NCBI GenBank assembly: GCA_050874665.1
Contig: JBNMLC010000007.1
Location: 66,071 to 130,070 of the forward strand
Direction: 5' to 3'
Length of the DNA: 64,000 nt
Origin: RUG11237 sp050874665
GTDB taxonomy: Bacteria > Bacillota > Clostridia > Lachnospirales > Lachnospiraceae
Shown here: in pieces, positions 25,865 to 33,111 of the stretch
Layout: each line of letters starts with the position of its first letter
How positions within the stretch are numbered: position 1 is the stretch's first letter
Made by a program: the position numbers and the translations under genes
The notes under the pieces: model-generated
Told to the model about the DNA's origin: nothing
What the model saw: only the letters and a program-made list of their open reading frames with translations
Database searches by the model: none

Positions 25865-26812
25865 TTAATCCACACGAATTCCATGATTATCTTCTACACA
25901 TGTCTGTCCGTCTGCAGATAAAGCAAAATCAAGAAATGCTTTTCCGGCTTCACTTACTTTATCCTCATAGTAGCAGAACAGGAACGGACGGGATAATGGA
26001 TATTCTCCACTCTTTGCAAGCTCTGCCGTTGCCTCTACTCCATCTACTGTCAATGGTTTTACTGTATCATCGATAAATGAAAAGGATACATAGCCAATTG
26101 CATTTTCGTTTTCTGCCACGGCTGCCTGTACCGGACCATTTCCTTCTGAAACTGCCGCTGTGCTGCTAAGTCCACCTGCATCTTCTAAGCTGATTAACTC
26201 TTCAAATGCACTTCTGGTTCCTGAGGATTCTTCTCTGGACACCACGAAAATATCAGCATCTGCGCCACCTACTTCTGACCAGTTTGTGATTTTTCCTGAA
26301 TAAATATCGCAAAGCTGCTCTATTGTAATGTTACTTACTGCTTCATTTGCAGGATTTACAATCACAGCAATACCATCATACGCAAATACTTCTGTTTTTA
26401 AAGCATCTTCCACCTCATCTTCTTTTAACTCTCTAGACGATGCTCCAATATTGTTCGTTCCTGCTTTGGTATCTTTAATCCCCGCTGATGAGCCACTTCC
26501 TGTATATTCAATTGTCACGTTAGGATTCATTGCACAAAACTCATCCTTCATTTCTGTAAGAATTTTTTCTACCGATGTAGAACCTGTAATTACAATTGTT
26601 CCACTTACATCTGTAGAAGTACTCTCCTGCGTTCCACTTGCATCTGTAGAAGTACTCTCCTGCGTTCCGCTTGCATCTTCAGCGGTATTCTCAGTTGTTT
26701 CATTTGCTGTCTGGTCTTGTTCTTTTACCTCTTCTTTTCCCGAGCCACATGCAGCTAAAGATAATACCATCATACCTGCTAATAATCCTGCTGCTATTTT
26801 TTTCAATTTCAT
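25865..26812 (-). CDS. pstS: phosphate-binding lipoprotein PstS
   Basis: Extracytoplasmic phosphate receptor of the Pst importer. An ATG at 26854 would add 14 residues ahead of the signal peptide, but a perfect GGAGG lies 7 bases before the ATG at 26812, which begins MKLKKIAAGLLAG. The signal ends in a lipobox, SLAAC, so the mature protein is lipid-anchored. A low-complexity Glu/Ser/Thr linker, with an 11-residue segment repeated twice (DASGTQESTST), precedes the binding domain: VITGSTSVEKI, YTGSGSSAGI, SREESSGTR are phosphate-binding loops. First gene of the pst operon, behind a PhoP box. Confidence 0.95.
   Translation of the reverse strand: MKLKKIAAGLLAGMMVLSLAACGSGKEEVKEQDQTANETTENTAEDASGTQESTSTDASGTQESTSTDVSGTIVITGSTSVEKILTEMKDEFCAMNPNVTIEYTGSGSSAGIKDTKAGTNNIGASSRELKEDEVEDALKTEVFAYDGIAVIVNPANEAVSNITIEQLCDIYSGKITNWSEVGGADADIFVVSREESSGTRSAFEELISLEDAGGLSSTAAVSEGNGPVQAAVAENENAIGYVSFSFIDDTVKPLTVDGVEATAELAKSGEYPLSRPFLFCYYEDKVSEAGKAFLDFALSADGQTCVEDNHGIRVD
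26602..26667 (-). repeat. 33-bp in-frame tandem duplication in the pstS linker
   Basis: Two adjacent 33-base units (26602-26634 and 26635-26667) differ at one base, and a third, shorter match follows. They encode the repeated linker peptide. Such near-identity suggests recent slippage and possible length variation among strains. Confidence 0.85.
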
Positions 26813-26858
26813 ACTTTTTCCTCCACTTAATTTCGAATTTTTATTGTTCAGCATGATT

Positions 26859-26912
26859 ATTGTATCAGTGCTTTGTCAAAGGCAAATAATGGTTGTGTTA
26901 AGTTCTTGTAAA
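26859..26912 (-). promoter_or_regulatory. PhoP box and -10 region of the pstS promoter
   Basis: Minus strand TTTACA (26912-26907), five bases, TTAACA (26901-26896): two hexamers with an 11-base period, as in Bacillus PhoP-binding sites (TTAACA-like). A TACAAT -10 box lies at 26864-26859 with no good -35, as expected for an activator-dependent promoter. Expected start about 26852. Confidence 0.65.
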
Positions 26913-26918
26913 ATCAAA

Positions 26919-26962
26919 AAGTTCTTGCAAAGCCTTGATTCTACAAGACTTTACAAGAACTT
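26919..26962 (-). terminator. intrinsic terminator of the Na/Pi cotransporter gene
   Basis: A 14-bp stem (AAGTTCTTGTAAAG with CTTTGCAAGAACTT, one G-T pair) with a small inner CTTG/CAAG stem, followed by TTTTT on the minus strand, starts 12 bases past the stop codon. Its arms repeat the core of the adjacent PhoP box (TTRCAAGAACTT). Confidence 0.8.
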
Positions 26963-26973
26963 TATATTCTATC

Positions 26974-28629
26974 TTAATGCTGTTCGTCCTTTACATATCC
27001 CACAATATTTAAACAATGATCCGATATTCGTTCTAAATTTGTAAGCATGTCCAGGAAAATGATTCCGGCATTTGCATCACACAACTGCTTTGCAAGACGC
27101 TTGATATGCTGTTTTCGTAACTCTTCCTCCATATCATCAATAAATGCCTCATCACGTTCTACAATATCAATAGCCTCCTGACTTTCCGTCGAGCGTGCTT
27201 CTACTGCTTTCCTAACCGCTTCTTCTGTTCTTTCAAACACTCTGGTAATTCCTTTGATTGCTTTTTCGGAGAAAACCAAATCTGATTTTACCAGGTTTTC
27301 AACCAATTCTGTGATATTATCGCAATGGTCGCCAATTCGTTCTAAGTCGCTTACGGTATAGAATAAATTGCTCACAATCAGATTCTGCTGTTCTGTCAAC
27401 GGAAGTTTATTGATTTTTAACAGATAATTTGAAATCAATTCCGCATATTGATCCATACTTTCTTCTATTTTATATGCCTTTTTTATCTTTTTTGTATTAC
27501 GGTCCAGCACTGCCTCTTTTACCGTAACAATATGCTTCACTGCCATTTCACCCATGTGTTCGATTTCTGATAGGGTGTTTTCAATCGCAAAGGAAGGTGT
27601 TTCTAAAATTCTGTCATCTAAGTGTCTGATAATCACTTCAATACTATCTTCTGAATTGTTTTCTTCCCCACGTAAAATAACTTCTGATGCTTTTACTAAC
27701 AGATTTGCAAATGGGAACATAATGATTGTATTTACAATATTAAATACCGTATGGAAGATAGAAATTTCCACACTCGTTACTGCTGAATTTGCCATTTGTT
27801 TATTAAACAAAAAGAACACAAACATGGCAATTCCAAAGAAAATAGCACCTGTTATATTAAATAAAAGATGAATAACTGCAGCTCTTTTTGCATTTTTCTG
27901 TGTTCCTGCACTAGAAAGCAATGCCGTTACACAAGTACCAATATTCTGTCCCAGCATAATATAAACGGCAGAATTCCAGGTAACCACTCCATTTAATGCC
28001 AGTGTCTGTAAAATTCCCACAGACGCAGAAGAACTTTGAATAATTGCTGTAACTATAGCTCCAATCAAAATTCCAAGAATCGGATTCGCTCCTAAGGTTT
28101 TGAATGCAGTTGCAAAAATCGGTGCATCCTTGTATGGTGTAATGGAGCCTGACATAAAGCTTAAGCCAATAAACAGAACACCAAAACCAATGGCTATCTG
28201 GCTAACCTCGGTTTTCTTTTCATCTTTTGAAAACAGCATCACAAATGCACCAATACCAATAATAAGTGGTGCCAGAAATTCAGGCTTGAAAAATGCACCC
28301 CATTCACTCATGGATACAATCCAGCTAGTAACTGTAGTACCAATATTAGCACCCATAATTACGCCAACTGCCTGAGTAAGATTCAGCAGGCCTGCATTTA
28401 CAAAGCCTACCACCATAACTGTAGTTGCAGAACTGCTTTGAATAATCGCAGTCACTCCAGCACCTACCAATACTGCCAGGAACCGATTGTTTGTCAAAAT
28501 TCCCAACAGTTTTTTCATCTTGTCACCGGCAGTCTTTTGTAGCCCTTCTGCCATCACATGCATACCATATAGAAACATACCAAGTCCACCAATGAACTTA
28601 AATAACATTTCCACGTCTGTCATTGACAT
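26974..28629 (-). CDS. Na+/phosphate cotransporter with C-terminal PhoU-like domain (NptA family)
   Basis: A 551-residue PiT-unrelated Na/Pi-cotransporter (SLC34/NptA type). Two repeats of the transport domain carry the QSSSATT/QSSSAS signatures (AIIQSSSATTVMVVGF and AIIQSSSASVGILQTLA) within eight or so membrane spans, residues about 1-310. Residues about 340-545 form a cytoplasmic PhoU-like helical bundle (ENTLSEIEHMGEMAVKH, VSDLERIGDHCDNITELV, LTNLERISDHCLNIVGYV). It is a low-affinity phosphate system placed just upstream of pst but separated by its own terminator, so the two are probably independently expressed. AGGAGGACAAAAT precedes the ATG. Confidence 0.94.
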   Translation of the reverse strand: MSMTDVEMLFKFIGGLGMFLYGMHVMAEGLQKTAGDKMKKLLGILTNNRFLAVLVGAGVTAIIQSSSATTVMVVGFVNAGLLNLTQAVGVIMGANIGTTVTSWIVSMSEWGAFFKPEFLAPLIIGIGAFVMLFSKDEKKTEVSQIAIGFGVLFIGLSFMSGSITPYKDAPIFATAFKTLGANPILGILIGAIVTAIIQSSSASVGILQTLALNGVVTWNSAVYIMLGQNIGTCVTALLSSAGTQKNAKRAAVIHLLFNITGAIFFGIAMFVFFLFNKQMANSAVTSVEISIFHTVFNIVNTIIMFPFANLLVKASEVILRGEENNSEDSIEVIIRHLDDRILETPSFAIENTLSEIEHMGEMAVKHIVTVKEAVLDRNTKKIKKAYKIEESMDQYAELISNYLLKINKLPLTEQQNLIVSNLFYTVSDLERIGDHCDNITELVENLVKSDLVFSEKAIKGITRVFERTEEAVRKAVEARSTESQEAIDIVERDEAFIDDMEEELRKQHIKRLAKQLCDANAGIIFLDMLTNLERISDHCLNIVGYVKDEQH

Positions 28630-28674
28630 ATTTTGTCCTCCTTGTGTTTACACAAAATTAACTCAAACATAATT

Positions 28675-28703
28675 ATTTTACCTAATGTTCTCAACATTGT
28701 AAA
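28675..28703 (-). promoter_or_regulatory. Na/Pi cotransporter promoter with palindrome in the spacer
   Basis: Minus strand TTTACA, 17 bases, TAAAAT. A perfect 6-3-6 palindrome AATGTT-GAG-AACATT (28684-28698 on either strand) fills the spacer and overlaps the -35 box by one base, a position typical of repressor operators. The regulator is unknown. Confidence 0.6.
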
Positions 28704-28739
28704 GCATTCAAAAACAAAAAGTGACATATTTTCTTTTTT

Positions 28740-28765
28740 GTCCGCACAGGACGGACGCTTTTTTT
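28740..28765 (+). terminator. plus-strand intrinsic-terminator-like hairpin in a divergent gap
   Basis: GTCCG, seven-base loop, CGGAC, then GC and seven Ts on the plus strand. No plus-strand gene lies upstream (the Na/Pi cotransporter is divergent), so it may limit antisense transcripts or end a very short RNA. Confidence 0.45.
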
Positions 28766-28824
28766 CTATTGCGAACATTTTTGTTGTTTGAAGTTATTGG
28801 GCTACCCATATGTTTTGAAAAGTC

Positions 28825-28852
28825 TTGCTATTTTATTCCTTAATGTTACAAT
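28825..28852 (+). promoter_or_regulatory. truA promoter
   Basis: TTGCTA, 16 bases, TACAAT on the plus strand, giving a leader of about 45 bases with an AGGAGG site five bases before the ATG. Confidence 0.55.
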
Positions 28853-28904
28853 GTAATTGTGTCAGAATGTGTAAAAATACAAGAAACAAGTTCAGGAGGT
28901 TTAC

Positions 28905-29651
28905 ATGCGAAATATAAAACTCATACTGGAATATGATGGCAGCCGCTACAATGGCTGGCAGCGCTTAGGAAAAGAGGATAATTCCGGTACCATCGAAGCA
29001 AAGCTTTTAGAAGTGATCAAAAAAATGTCCGGCGAAGATGTGGAATTAAACTGTGCCGCCCGTACGGAAACCGGAGTCCATGCTCACGGACAGGTTGTAA
29101 ATTTCAAAACTGCTTCTCCTATGAAGCTGTATGAGATAAAAAATTATTTGAACCGATATCTCCCTATGGATATCGCTGTAATTGATATTGAAGAAAAGCC
29201 GGAACGGTTTCACGCTTCTCTCAATGCCAAATCCATTACCTACCTATATCGAATTTCTATTGGGGACGTACCAAGTGTTTTTGAGCGTAAGTATATGTAC
29301 TATTGTTTCAAAAAGCCCGATGCCGACAAGATGCGTATTGCCGCCAAAGACTTATTGGGAAAACATGATTTTAAATGCTTCTCCACGGTAAAAAAAACAA
29401 AATCCACCGAAAAAGTCATTGATTCCATTGATATTTATGAGGATAGTAACGAAATACAAATCACCATTACTGCCAATCAATTTCTTCACAATATGGCAAG
29501 AATGATAATTGGTACTTTGTTAGATATTGGTTGTGGCAATCGCCCTATCACAGATGTAAAACAAATTCTCTCTGGAAATGGTACTGTTACTGCCTCTGCT
29601 CCCGCCAAGGCTCAGGGGTTGTTTTTAGAAAATGCTGCCTATGATAAATAG
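28905..29651 (+). CDS. truA: TruA-family tRNA pseudouridine synthase with Glu at the catalytic Asp position
   Basis: The 248-residue protein has TruA length and fold signals: LEYDGSRYNGWQR at the N-terminus, VVNFKTA, LNAKSITYLYRI, and the C-terminal FLHNMARMIIGTLLDIG. TruA isomerises uridines 38-40 in tRNA anticodon arms. The catalytic loop, normally RTDAGVHA, reads ARTETGVHA: codon 55 is GAA, so Glu replaces the nucleophilic Asp that all pseudouridine synthases share. It is one of only two complete plus-strand genes here. Many Clostridia keep another truA by the ribosomal protein genes; this could be a paralogue with altered or lost activity. An AGGAGG site decides the start. Confidence 0.88.
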   Translation: MRNIKLILEYDGSRYNGWQRLGKEDNSGTIEAKLLEVIKKMSGEDVELNCAARTETGVHAHGQVVNFKTASPMKLYEIKNYLNRYLPMDIAVIDIEEKPERFHASLNAKSITYLYRISIGDVPSVFERKYMYYCFKKPDADKMRIAAKDLLGKHDFKCFSTVKKTKSTEKVIDSIDIYEDSNEIQITITANQFLHNMARMIIGTLLDIGCGNRPITDVKQILSGNGTVTASAPAKAQGLFLENAAYDK

Positions 29652-29662
29652 GCAGCATTTTC
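29628..29662. terminator. bidirectional terminator between truA and the amidase, overlapping the truA stop
   Basis: A perfect 15-bp inverted repeat, GAAAATGCTGCCTAT and its complement around the loop GATAA, ends in TTTTC on both strands. It contains the last seven truA codons including the stop, and lies six bases from the convergent amidase stop. Confidence 0.88.
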
Positions 29663-29667
29663 ATATT

Positions 29668-30522
29668 CTATTCTTCTGTTGTTGTATTATTATCTTCCGA
29701 AATCGGTGCTACTGTTTCTTCCCCATAATACGCATCCCGTTCTTCTTCCGTCATTTCCACCGCATTAGCTTTGATGTAATCTGACACATCCTGAATAAAT
29801 TTATCCCAGGCCTCCTGATGATCCACAAAATATTTTGGACATGCTTTTCCAGTAACATCATAATGTCTGATTACATCTTCTGCCTGTAAGTTGAATTTGC
29901 AGCAGAGCCATGCGCAAAGCTCTACTACTGAATTATAGGTACTGTCATTAAATTTTCCGGTTTCATCCGTATGGCAGCATTCAATGGAAACTGTATCAAA
30001 ATTTCTCTGATTCGAAGCATATGCACGCTCCGTTGTTGGAACGCACTGGATAATTTCACCGTCTAATCCTACTACGAAGTGGCTGCTTACACTGGTAACA
30101 TGCGTATCTTTCAGTCCTTCAAAAAAATCGTGGTTCTGTTGCGCTGTCGTTCCCGGATTTGCTGTATAATGTACTACAATATTTTTAATTGCTTCTGTCG
30201 CAATCCCCGGTCGTGAATAGTCATTCGGCGTTAATAACTGTACATCAATGTCAGGTTTTTTTTCAATGACAAGATATTTTTCTTCCTTCTTCATCTTAAA
30301 AACACTGCCATTCACTCCGCCTGATGTCTCTACCTCTTTATGCCCGGATACCAGAGCATGAATTAAAAGTACAATAACCAGTATAATCAAAGCAGCTCCA
30401 CCAAACACACATGTTCTGGCTATCATCACACGCTGCCTTCTCTTTCTTCTTCGGATTGCCTTCAGCCTTCTGTATTCTGCCGACTCGCGATAAGCCGCTA
30501 AATCTCTGTTATTTCTCTGCAT
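29668..30522 (-). CDS. membrane-anchored N-acetylmuramoyl-L-alanine amidase (Amidase_2)
   Basis: A 284-residue peptidoglycan hydrolase that cuts the amide between muramic acid and the stem peptide. A Lys/Arg-rich cytoplasmic start (residues 1-32) is followed by one membrane segment (about 33-55), so the catalytic domain is outside the cell membrane. Residues about 100-265 are an Amidase_2/T7-lysozyme-like domain: zinc ligands are His in VVHYTA, His in IRHYDVTG and Cys in GKACPKYF; Glu in SIECCH is conserved. A short acidic Thr-rich tail ends the protein. Single gene, convergent with truA. The promoter region has A/T repeats with a helical period. Confidence 0.92.
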   Translation of the reverse strand: MQRNNRDLAAYRESAEYRRLKAIRRRKRRQRVMIARTCVFGGAALIILVIVLLIHALVSGHKEVETSGGVNGSVFKMKKEEKYLVIEKKPDIDVQLLTPNDYSRPGIATEAIKNIVVHYTANPGTTAQQNHDFFEGLKDTHVTSVSSHFVVGLDGEIIQCVPTTERAYASNQRNFDTVSIECCHTDETGKFNDSTYNSVVELCAWLCCKFNLQAEDVIRHYDVTGKACPKYFVDHQEAWDKFIQDVSDYIKANAVEMTEEERDAYYGEETVAPISEDNNTTTEE

Positions 30523-30573
30523 AGTTACCCTCGCTTTAACGTTTATACTTCGACATAATTTGCCGCATATATC

Positions 30574-30640
30574 AGTGTATCACATTTTTCACTTAAATTC
30601 TTTAAAATTCTTTAAATTTTTCTTTAAAAATGACAAAGTG
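30574..30640 (-). promoter_or_regulatory. amidase promoter region with phased A/T repeats
   Basis: Minus strand extended -10 TGATACACT (TACACT at 30579-30574). Upstream, TTTAAAGAA units repeat three times at 12- and 10-base spacing (about 30593-30635). They could bend DNA or bind a response regulator; no clear -35 box is seen. Confidence 0.4.
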
Positions 30641-30668
30641 TGTGCCTCTCTTTGCCCTATAGAAAAAA

Positions 30669-30694
30669 ACTCCCTGAACTTTCGCTCAGAGAGT
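30669..30694 (-). terminator. guaB terminator
   Basis: Minus strand ACTCTCTGA/TCAGGGAGT stem (one G-T pair), eight-base loop, then seven Ts, 17 bases past the guaB stop. Confidence 0.85.
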
Positions 30695-30710
30695 TTTACA
30701 ATTCTTGCTT

Positions 30711-32165
30711 TTAATTTTCAACACTATAATTTGGTGCTTCTTTTGTGATATGAATGTCATGTGGATGACTTTCTTTTAAAGATGCTGCAGAAATTTTAAC
30801 AAATCTTCCTTTTTCCTTTAACTCTTCAATCGTTGGTGTTCCACAGTAACCCATACCTGCACGGATACCACCCATTAACTGGAATACGGTATCTTCTACC
30901 GTTCCCTTATATGCAACTCGTCCTTCTACACCTTCTGGTACAAGTTTCTTTGCATCTGCCTGGAAATAGCGGTCTTTACTTCCATTTTCCATCGCTGCAA
31001 TACTTCCCATACCACGATATACTTTATATTTTCTTCCCTGATACAATTCAAATGTTCCAGGAGCTTCATCACAACCTGCAAAGATGCTTCCCATCATACA
31101 CACATTAGCACCTGCTGCAATTGCCTTTGTCATATCTCCGGAATACTTAATACCACCATCTGCAATGATTGGAATTCCGTATTCTTTTGCTGTTTCATAA
31201 CAATCCATTACTGCTGAAATCTGCGGAACACCAATACCTGCAACAATACGGGTTGTACAAATAGAACCTGGTCCAATACCAACTTTAACGGCATCTACTC
31301 CGGCCTCAATTAATGCTTTTGCTGCCTCACCTGTTGCAACATTTCCGGCAATAACCTGTAAATCCGGATATTTTTCTTTTATCATCTTTACACAGTTAAT
31401 AACGTTTAAAGAATGTCCATGTGCAGAGTCAAGTACAATCACATCTACTCTTGCTTCCACTAAAGCTGCAACTCTTTCTAACACATTTGCAGTAATACCT
31501 ACTGCAGCACCACAAAGCAGTCTGCCCTGTTCATCTTTCGCTGCCAACGGATATTTAATCTGTTTTTCAATATCTTTGATTGTGATTAAACCTTTCAGAT
31601 TGAAATCTTTATCTACGATTGGAAGCTTTTCTTTTCTGGATGCAGCAAGGATTTTTTTTGCTTCCTCCAAAGTAATTCCTTCCTGTGCAGTAACAAGACC
31701 TTCCGAGGTCATAGAATCTTTAATCTTCTTTGAAAAATCGGTTTCAAACTTAAGATCGCGGTTCGTAATAATACCAACAAGCTTTTTGCCTTCTGTAATA
31801 GGTACACCGGAAATTCTGAACTTAGCCATTAAATTATTTGCATCCTCTAAGGTATGTTCCGGCGATAAATAAAATGGATCTGTAATAACACCATTTTCTG
31901 AGCGTTTTACTTTATCGACTTCTTCAGCCTGTGCTTCAATTGACATATTCTTATGAATAATACCAATTCCACCCTGTCTTGCCATGGCAATTGCCATTCT
32001 GTACTCTGTTACTGTGTCCATACCGGCACTCATCATAGGAATGTTAAGTCTGATTTTTTTAGTCAGCTGTGTAGATAAATCTACCTGATTTGGGATAACT
32101 TCTGAATAACCCGGTACTAAAAGTACGTCATCAAATGTAATGCCTTCACCGATAATTTTACCCAT
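30711..32165 (-). CDS. guaB: IMP dehydrogenase
   Basis: GuaB oxidises IMP to XMP with NAD+, the committed step to GMP. The barrel core starts GEGITFDDVLLVPGYS; two CBS domains are inserted at about residues 90-200 (DANNLMAKFRISGVPI, LPIVDKDFNLKGLIT); the catalytic Cys is in GIGPGSICTTRIV; the mobile flap has YRGMGSIAAM. An ATG at 32192 would add nine residues, but GAGGAC six bases before the ATG at 32165 fits the family start MGKIIGEG. Normal length after this correction. It is monocistronic, with its own promoter, a structured leader of about 160 bases and its own terminator, apart from the purC operon. Confidence 0.97.
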   Translation of the reverse strand: MGKIIGEGITFDDVLLVPGYSEVIPNQVDLSTQLTKKIRLNIPMMSAGMDTVTEYRMAIAMARQGGIGIIHKNMSIEAQAEEVDKVKRSENGVITDPFYLSPEHTLEDANNLMAKFRISGVPITEGKKLVGIITNRDLKFETDFSKKIKDSMTSEGLVTAQEGITLEEAKKILAASRKEKLPIVDKDFNLKGLITIKDIEKQIKYPLAAKDEQGRLLCGAAVGITANVLERVAALVEARVDVIVLDSAHGHSLNVINCVKMIKEKYPDLQVIAGNVATGEAAKALIEAGVDAVKVGIGPGSICTTRIVAGIGVPQISAVMDCYETAKEYGIPIIADGGIKYSGDMTKAIAAGANVCMMGSIFAGCDEAPGTFELYQGRKYKVYRGMGSIAAMENGSKDRYFQADAKKLVPEGVEGRVAYKGTVEDTVFQLMGGIRAGMGYCGTPTIEELKEKGRFVKISAASLKESHPHDIHITKEAPNYSVEN

Positions 32166-32235
32166 TTTAATGTCCTCGCTTTCTTTATACATTTATTTTT
32201 GGCAGAAAAAGTTACTGCTTTTTACCTGTGTAAAT

Positions 32236-32276
32236 GTCAATAGAAAGCGGATAATTTTATCCGCTTTCTACTTGAC
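32236..32276 (-). promoter_or_regulatory. stable hairpin in the guaB leader
   Basis: A perfect 13-bp stem TAGAAAGCGGATA with its complement around ATTT, extended by GTCAA/TTGAC across a one-base bulge. It lies between the guaB promoter and start codon; smaller hairpins (GAAAC/GTTTC and GCAG/CTGC) flank it. There is no T-run, and no known purine riboswitch core. Confidence 0.55.
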
Positions 32277-32333
32277 GAAACATCATAGTTTCTATATTAT
32301 TGCCTGCTTATTTTTATTTCTCGGTATTGAATT

Positions 32334-32362
32334 AGTTTAGCAAACTTTTTCTTACATGTCAA
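32334..32362 (-). promoter_or_regulatory. guaB promoter
   Basis: Minus strand TTGACA, 17 bases, TAAACT, giving a leader of about 160 bases. Confidence 0.75.
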
Positions 32363-32402
32363 CAACAATTTTCAACATAATTCGTAATTCCGAAAACAAT
32401 TC

Positions 32403-32900
32403 TTATGCCTTAAAAACCTTTCTTGGTGCCACATTGTACATACCATTCAAAATTTCTTCGTTTAATTCTAATAATACTCTATACTGTATTTCCTTTCCAT
32501 GATAAATCACTGTATAATTTGGTTTTCCTGTATGGCTTGAAAAATCCAGCTTTTTTAATGACTTATTTTTGTATTCGTTTAACTTTTCCGAGTCGGTAGG
32601 TGCAACTAACTCTACTTTTTCCATATTCATATTAATTAACGGTTTTCTTTTTTGTTTATTCATAATCTTATCTACGCTTAATTCACCGCCCACATACAAA
32701 TACTCGTACTCTAAATCTGTTTTTCCTCTTACCACATAAAAGCAGGCACCAAAAATCACTACCCCCAACAACGTAAATGGATTTCCTAACAGTGTCAGAA
32801 CAAAGCAGGCACCTATCAATCCAATCAACAATGATTTTATTAAAATCATGCTAAATGTAGGTTTTCTTTTGATTAGTAGTTCTGTATAAGATTCATTCAT
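32403..32900 (-). CDS. DUF6106-type small membrane protein
   Basis: A 165-residue protein I assign to the DUF6106 family of Clostridia; function unknown. Two adjacent membrane segments (about residues 18-38 and 42-58) form a hairpin near the N-terminus, followed by a cytoplasmic beta-rich domain: LEYEYLYVGGELSVDKIMNK, then KVELVAPTDSEKL and YTVIYHGKEIQYRVLLELNEEI. An AGGAGG site precedes the ATG. It lies just upstream of the guaB promoter and divergent from the next gene. No motif points to an enzyme. Confidence 0.85.
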   Translation of the reverse strand: MNESYTELLIKRKPTFSMILIKSLLIGLIGACFVLTLLGNPFTLLGVVIFGACFYVVRGKTDLEYEYLYVGGELSVDKIMNKQKRKPLINMNMEKVELVAPTDSEKLNEYKNKSLKKLDFSSHTGKPNYTVIYHGKEIQYRVLLELNEEILNGMYNVAPRKVFKA

Positions 32901-32949
32901 TGTTTTTCCTCCTAAAGTTATTTTTTGTTGTTTAAAAACGCATAAACTG

Positions 32950-32955
32950 ATTATA
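32950..32955 (-). promoter_or_regulatory. -10 element of the DUF6106 gene
   Basis: Consensus TATAAT on the minus strand, about 50 bases before the ATG. A weak CTTTAA lies 17 bases upstream. The rest of the 32901-33111 divergent gap is very A/T-rich; a TATACT on the plus strand near 33041 may serve the opposite gene. Confidence 0.4.
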
Positions 32956-33111
32956 CCAAACCTAAAAAATATTTAAAGGGTTTTTTCATTTGTTTATGAC
33001 TTTTCATATTTTTTTTATTTTTTTCATGATAGAATATGTTATACTTATCCTCGTAACTGATTTTCGATTTATCATTGATTTTTTATAAAATTTAATATCC
33101 GGAGGACACCT

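Noticed and set aside
26859..26879. TTGACA followed by TACAAT before pstS as a standard promoter
   Set aside because: The spacer is only 9 bases, too short for sigma-70-type recognition. The PhoP box explains the region better.
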